The notes under the pieces were generated by a model. It saw only the letters and a list, made by a program, of their open reading frames with translations. It searched no databases and had not been told where the DNA came from. The position numbers and the translations under genes were made by a program. Of a stretch of DNA of 64,000 nt, positions 58,703 through 64,000 are shown in pieces. Numbering within the stretch: position 1 is the first letter of the stretch; every line of letters starts with the position of its first letter. Origin of the DNA: Coniella vitis (Eukaryota > Ascomycota > Sordariomycetes > Diaporthales > Schizoparmaceae); assembly GCA_011317545.1 (NCBI GenBank), contig WUJK01000002.1, positions 1,736,001 through 1,800,000 on the forward strand, in the 5' to 3' direction.

Positions 58703-58723
58703 GTATATATATATATATATATA
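58703..58723. repeat. TA microsatellite
   Basis: Ten TA units, uninterrupted. Confidence 0.9.
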
Positions 58724-59059
58724 AGCATACTTATACGCTACGCCGCTTGCGCGAGTCCGAGCCAAGTCCAGCCTAGTTTGGCACAGGTGGCGTACATCCT
58801 AGCTGGCAAACTGCAGACCGGTCAAGAGTGGCGAAGCACAATCCTGGGAGATGCTACATCCATCGTCACTTGAACACAAAGAGAAGGGATGTAGGGATGT
58901 AGGGATATATGTAGAAACGTGGGTGCCCCCGCCTCGTTCTATTGGATCGCCTGGTAGGCGGGTAAGAAACAAGGGAAGAAACACAAGAAGAGAAGAAGTC
59001 ATGATGCCATCGTGGTACTTTCAACAGAATGTTTTTTTCCCTTTCGAAGCTTAGAAGGA

Positions 59060-59117
59060 CACACACACACACACATATATATGTATATATATGTATATAA
59101 ATATATATACACATATA
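59060..59117. repeat. CA then TA/TATG compound microsatellite
   Basis: About eight CA units followed by TA and ATGTA units. Confidence 0.85.
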
Positions 59118-60091
59118 CGGCGCAAGCTAGAGCGAAGATCTCTCCTCTTGGTTCTTTTCTGCTATCTTCGCTTCCTAATGTTGAGTGATTTGACAAAGAA
59201 GGATATCTGGATTTTACAAGTAGACTCACCGTTGACGGATGCTACAAGAGCCCAGCACATGTATTGAACGCTGCGTTGACCAACACATCGCGCCTCATTG
59301 GGCTTTGCCTTGCATATTGGTAAAGAGCACTATGAGAACGAAGATCCTACGTGCATATGCATCTCGGACCGTATATGGGAGAATCTCCAGCCGCCTCTAC
59401 TACCGTACTTACACCCATAAAAGTTGCATGCCTCCTTCTGCGGGCCGTTCTCCCGGATCTGAGAAACCATCCATATATCTGGATATACTTGACAGCGCTG
59501 ACCTTGACTGCAAGATCGATTGGGGCCCGCACTCAGCTTCACCAGGAAAGAGGAAAGCATTTAAACATCACCTTCGCCAGTAAAAGCCCGGGGGTGGGGA
59601 GGAGAAGGGGAAGCGACTGACTAAGTTGTCTTTGAATACCCATCCATCCATGAACGTGGAGATGCATCTCGCCAGCTCGGCTAGATTCCAGCCCGCTCGC
59701 AGATCCTTGCTTGTGGGCGTCCTTTTATATATGCACGGCGACCAAAGCGAGCGGATCGGGGGGAAAGGGGGGGAAACATGGCGATAGAGTACAGAAGATC
59801 TCTGGTCTAGCCTTGCTAACCGGTGGAGGCCTACTACTTACGTATATATATCTGAGGAATATGGTGTTCTCAATTCTGTTTTAGGACTGGTGTGTGGTAT
59901 CTGCGTGTATAGGTTTTGCATGGACATTTGTTGCTATACGCGTACATAGCATTTGATCGTGATGCTCGTCAATGGGCTAGGTATTGGAGGAGGCAGGGGA
60001 GAGCGTGGCCACTGGCCAGCCAGCCAATTGGGTATTTTTATCTCTGGCGCTTGAAGAGCCCCGGAGGAGTGATTGTGAGGAGACCTGTCCA

Positions 60092-60101
60092 TATAAAAGG
60101 C
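60092..60101 (+). promoter_or_regulatory. TATA-box-like element of the peroxygenase gene
   Basis: ATATAAAAGG on the plus strand, about 100 bases upstream of the ATG at 60201. Position and sequence fit a TATA box; not tested. Confidence 0.45.
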
Positions 60102-60200
60102 AGTAGCTGTCTCACCGAGGCCTACTGTTGTTCCCAGCTTGGCCAGATTCTTGAGATAGTGCCTTTTCTTTCGAGAGGCAGTTTGTCTCATTCCTTCAAT

Positions 60201-61303
60201 ATGCGTTTCCTCCTCCGTTTGGCCATTGCTGCCAAATTGGCTTCAGCCTCTATCCCGGCATGGAAGGCTCCTGGACCCAATGATGGTGAGAAGAAGGCTC
60301 TTCGATAGCCCATGGATGATAACTTGGACCTTTTGTTGACGTGATTGCTTCACCAGCTCGGGGCCCTTGCCCAGGTCTCAACACACTGGCGAACCATGGC
60401 TTGCTGCCACATTCAGGAAGGAACATCACCCAAGGTATGATAAGCCAGTATCCTCATTCGCCCTCCCCCTTTGAAACAAGCTTCGACATGGCTTGCTGAC
60501 ACCGAGGACCACGTTTAGCGCACCTCTCGTATGCCATGAGCGTGGGAGTCAACCAAGACGAGACCATCTCGATTCCGCTCTTCGATGTGGCAGTAACGAC
60601 GAACCCGGCTGGTTGGGCCAACACTTCGTTTGATCTGGATACTCTGGGCACCCACAACGTTGTAGAGCACGACGCAAGTCTGAGGTATGTTCGTCTGCTG
60701 ATAGCTTCGAAAAAGACGGCATGAAGAGAATCAGAGGGAAAAAGGGCATCGCTGACTGTCGTGCCGCACACACCCAACAGTCGTGAGGACGCCTACTTTG
60801 GCAACCAACTCCCCTTCAACTGGACAGTCTTCCAGAGGACACTGGACGAGTGGAAGGACGATGTCATTAGCATCAACAGCTCGGCAGCCGCACGCGCCAG
60901 GGCAATCCGCAACTCCAATGCAACCAACCCCGAATTTGGCTTGTCGAGCCTGGCCAAGGGTTTCTCGACAGGCGAGAGCATCGCCTTCATCCTGGTCTTT
61001 GGCAATGTGACGACTGGTATTGTTGAAACTTTTCCAGTTGTGTACTGGTTTGGTGCGTTGAAGTCTCTCTCTTCTGTGCTTATGAGGACTTGAATGGCTG
61101 ACGAGCAACTCGATGGTGCAGAGAACGAACGATTCCCTCCTGGCTACGAGCCACCCGCCAACGTTGTCAACGCGACGCAGCTGCAGAATCTTTCCACCAG
61201 ACTGGGCGAGGCTCTCCTGGAACAAGGCTTGAATATCACAGCGATCGCGGCGCCTCCCACAACCGGCGAGAAGAGATTTGATCCGCATGCTGGCTTCTTC
61301 TAG
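60201..61303 (+). CDS. Secreted heme-thiolate peroxidase (chloroperoxidase / unspecific peroxygenase family)
   Basis: Five small exons: 60201-60285, 60357-60434, 60519-60684, 60781-61052 and 61122-61303, encoding 260 residues. A signal peptide of about 17 residues (MRFLLRLAIAAKLASAS) implies secretion. The PCP motif (ARGPCPGLNTLANHGLLPH, Cys33) provides the proximal heme thiolate. An EHD triad (residues 104-106 in NVVEHDASL) binds the Mg-like cation, followed by Ser110 and Glu112, which together give the -EHD-S-E- signature of short peroxygenases. A distal acid candidate is Glu175 in STGESIAFILVFGN. Length fits the short (group I) class. Such enzymes use hydrogen peroxide to oxygenate or oxidise organic substrates. 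Several N-x-S/T sites suggest glycosylation. All four introns are 69-96 nt and in phase, which strengthens the model. Confidence 0.9.
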
Positions 61304-61975
61304 TTTTTCATCTGTCTTCAAGTGGTACTCGGTCTGGAACTATGATCGTGTCATTTATGATGTATCTCACCGCCACCCGCGTTTGGTCTTGTCTGATTGC
61401 GGGTTCGACTGGGTGGGTTTTATCCTTCGCCGGCGGTTTCCCTGATAGCTGCCGTCGCGAGCTCTGCTGAATCGTCACTTCTGCTGTCGATAGAGACATG
61501 CCGTGCAGTGTGTCCTCGCCAAATGCAGCAGAAAGTGCACGTGTGAACAAATAACCTAGGCATCTAGGGCATCACAAGGTTTGGTCGCAGCGCGAGTCGC
61601 ACGACCCTCGCCAGGATATGCTGGCTCGTACTCTGTAGGCTACTCTGTAGCAAGTTAGGACCGACTTGCCGGGCTGCCGAATACTGAGTAGGTGACAGCC
61701 CAGCCCAGCAGCACCCCTGCGTACAGTACAAGACACGAATACTTCAGGGGCATTCAGCGCCCTCTAGTGACCCTTCCGGGTTCCAGGCTACGGGCCTCCT
61801 TCGCATATAGTAGTACTTGTCCTCGTCCTCGCCCCTTCCCAGAAACGCTGTTTCATCATCGTCGTGAATTCTTTTCTTCTTCCGCCGCCTTTCCGAGCCT
61901 CTCCAGAGTTTTTGCCGCTGAATCCTCTTCTCTTATGGACTGCTGTTTGCTGTGCATGCGACCGTTGCGTCCCCA
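61304..61975. promoter_or_regulatory. Intergenic/promoter region before the CHY-RING gene
   Basis: About 670 bases between tandem genes. C/T-rich from about 61810 to the next ATG, as expected for a fungal promoter and leader. No gene supported. Confidence 0.5.
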
Positions 61976-64000
61976 ATGTCATCATTAGTTGCCGAATTCA
62001 TCATCAACCCCGTTGCCCGCACCGTCCGCCGTTTCTCGTCCCCCTTTGCCACCGCCTCCGACACCGAGCCTGTGCGCCGCCTACCCCGCGACTATACCCT
62101 CGACAATGGCGATGCCGTTGCCGACGCCGACTACGATGCCTCGTATGCTTCTCTGCCAGGCCTCCCATTCCTGAGAGGCCCGGACGTCGCCCTCGGCGCC
62201 CGCTCTCCCCCGCTGCTCGTCCCTCAGCGCCGCTACCCCCCGCCCCCGGCCGACGGCGACACCTCTCGAGACTCGACCCCGCGCTCCGGACCGTCTGTTC
62301 TTTTCGAAATGGAGCGCCCTGGCACTGCCGACCCGGGAGATGCTAGCACCAGTGGCTCAGTCTCGCCCCAACCGGCTGATAGTCTCGACTCTGCTGTTGC
62401 TGCTGGTGTTCCTGCAGAGAAATCACGCGCACTGCCGGCCAACGATGGCATGAGCGACATGCGGCGCAAGATCCAGACAATTCAGTCGAGCAGCATCACT
62501 GTTGACCAGAAGCGATACCTGATGCAGCAGGTCTTGACCGAAAATTACACCAAGGCGAGGGGCACAAAGGCCATTTCCAAGGACATTGACTCTTCGCCCG
62601 GACCCAAATCCGAAATACTCTCTGCTCCCTCCTCGTATATTAGTAGAGACTTGGGTTTTGGCATCTCGGCACTTGAGACTTTCAAATTCTGGACGGGACT
62701 GGAGGAAGAACGAGCGCCCATCAACTTCACCCAAGACGATGCTCAACCCACCTACCGGCCTCTATCACATGCTCGTCTGTCTGACGCTTTTGTCGACCAT
62801 ACCGAGCAAGTGTTGGATAGTGTGGAGGATTTGGTACCAGAATTGGGTTGCGTGCATTATAAGCGGAACGTCAGAGTGCAGTGTGCGGAATGTGACAAGT
62901 GGTATACATGCCGACTCTGCCACGACGACGCCGAGGAGCACATCCTGCCGAGAAGGCTCACCAAGAATATGCTGTGTATGTTATGTGGGCACGCACAAAA
63001 GGCGTCCGACACTTGCATTCACTGCGGCGAAAGTGCGGCGTCATACTATTGCACCATTTGCAAGCTGTGGAGCGACGACGTGAACAAGCACATTTACCAC
63101 TGCGACGAGTGTGGGATATGCAGAGTCGGGCGCGGTTTGGAAAAGGACTTTTTCCACTGCAAGGTATGTTCGCGCTAAAGAATGTTATTGACGGAGAGCA
63201 GACATTGACTTGTGTCAACAGACTTGCTGTGCATGCATCTCTATTGCTACCAAGGACGACCACAAATGCATTGAACGAGCCACGGAAGCCAACTGTCCCA
63301 TCTGCAACGACATAATGTTTTCGTCACCACAAAAAGTCATCTTCATGGACTGCGGGCATCCCATACACCAGAATTGCTTCAACGAGTACATGAACACGTC
63401 CTATAAGTGTCCACTATGCAGCAAGAGCATAGTCAAGATGGACGCTCTATTTCTGAACCTCGCCAATATCATCAAGGAACAACCTATGCCCGAGGAATAC
63501 CACAACGTGCGGTCCATTCTCTTCTGCAACGACTGCTCGGCAAAGAGCTCAACTGAATACCATTTTCTCGGTTTGCGGTGTCAGATATGCCAGTCCTTCA
63601 ATACGGTCGAGCTGGACCGGTCGCCCATGCCGGTGGATGCAAACGGAAGCCAGGAGGGCACAGCATCTGCGGGACCAACGCACTCTCGCAACGTGTGTTC
63701 TTCTACTACCACTGATGCTGCTGCTGCTGCTGCCAGCGGCACCAGCTATCCCCGTGTCGACGATTTATCGAGATCTCCGTTGCATTCCCCTGGTTTGAGA
63801 AGTAATGATCGCTTCTCGCTGGGACCTGCGTCGCCGAGTCGAAATGTGCAATTCGCAGAACCAGATCCAATCCTGGATGAGGGCGACCAGGAAGAAGAAT
63901 TTGACTCTTGGGGGCGAAAGATCACGGCTGAGGACTCTGAAGATGACGAGGGAAGCGAAGAAGAGGAAGAAGAAGAGGACATCGACTCGGAACTGGACGA
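61976..64000 (+). CDS. CHY/CTCHY/RING zinc-finger ubiquitin ligase (RCHY1/Pirh2-like), 3' partial
   Basis: Exons 61976-63163 and 63222 to beyond the right edge; 655 residues are visible with no stop. A disordered N-terminus of about 285 residues is followed by a CHY zinc finger (GCVHYKRNVRVQCAECDKWY, TCRLCHDDAEEH). The CTCHY module is ASDTCIHCGESAASYYCTIC through DKNHIYHC-type ligands to FFHCKTCCACI. A RING-H2 finger follows (CPICNDIMFSSPQKV, DCGHPIHQNCF, YKCPLC, about residue 420), then a zinc-ribbon-like segment (FCNDCSAKSS, LRCQICQSFN). The visible end becomes acidic. The domain order matches human RCHY1 and its fungal homologues, which are E3 ubiquitin ligases. The intron (58 nt) splits the CTCHY cysteines and is supported by the continuing motif. 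Start: first in-frame ATG; an upstream GTG is not needed. Confidence 0.93.

Larger units (their letters stand above)
58044..60200. other. 2.2-kb gene-poor region with microsatellites
   Basis: No convincing gene. Includes TA repeats (58703-58723), a CA/TA compound repeat (59060-59117) and G runs near 59757-59775. A TATAAA-like element (ATATAAAAGG) occurs at 60092-60101, about 100 bases before the peroxygenase start. Confidence 0.55.

Noticed and set aside
1..64000. CRISPR arrays, insertion sequences, operon-like systems or plasmid features
   Set aside because: Direct repeats present are microsatellites or short tandem units. All genes are intron-bearing or clearly eukaryotic.

Overview
The window is a stretch of nuclear chromosome from a filamentous ascomycete (Pezizomycotina), most likely a Sordariomycete. 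Genes have short spliceosomal introns (about 50-200 nt) with GTAAGT/GTATGT-type donors and CTAAC/CTGAC-like branch sites. Gene content agrees: a HET-domain protein, a DHN-melanin naphthol reductase, a Tsp3-like tetraspanin, a heme-thiolate peroxygenase and filamentous-fungal polarity genes. No bacterial operons, tRNA, rRNA, CRISPR array or recognisable transposon were found. The species cannot be named from the sequence alone. Protein names come from motif and family recognition, and splice sites were read by eye; no search was run.

Layout. 0-15 kb is a dense housekeeping block: ARPC3 (5' truncated by the window edge), TRM6, a VPS62-like protein, an unknown AT-hook protein, a Tsp3-like tetraspanin and BUD6. 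15-26 kb is looser: a microsatellite-rich gap, a trihydroxynaphthalene reductase (melanin pathway), a P450 whose second intron is mostly an 8-bp CT satellite, and a Gfo/Idh/MocA (Gal80-like) gene with a reading-frame break. 26-36 kb holds a cysteine-rich single-pass membrane protein and a full-length ABCC transporter, separated by almost 3 kb without a convincing gene. 36-50 kb returns to conserved genes: a possible small secreted peptide, a PHO80-like cyclin, a PNS1/CTL transporter, a Rab GTPase with a large insertion, and the PMT2 O-mannosyltransferase.

50.8-58 kb looks accessory: a HET-domain protein, an AT-rich spacer, a lineage-specific family gene with a weak splice donor, a degraded 19-nt repeat, and an unknown gene with two frame changes. 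58-64 kb ends with a short heme-thiolate peroxygenase and the start of a CHY/CTCHY/RING ubiquitin ligase that runs off the right edge.

Several genes act in polarised growth and the secretory route (ARPC3 and BUD6 on actin; Rab, PMT2 and VPS62-like on trafficking and glycosylation). They are dispersed and on both strands, so this is ordinary eukaryotic gene order and not an operon-like system. The clearest unusual signals are the octamer satellite inside the P450 intron, the insertion in the Rab effector region, and the frame breaks in the Gal80-like gene and the 57-kb gene.
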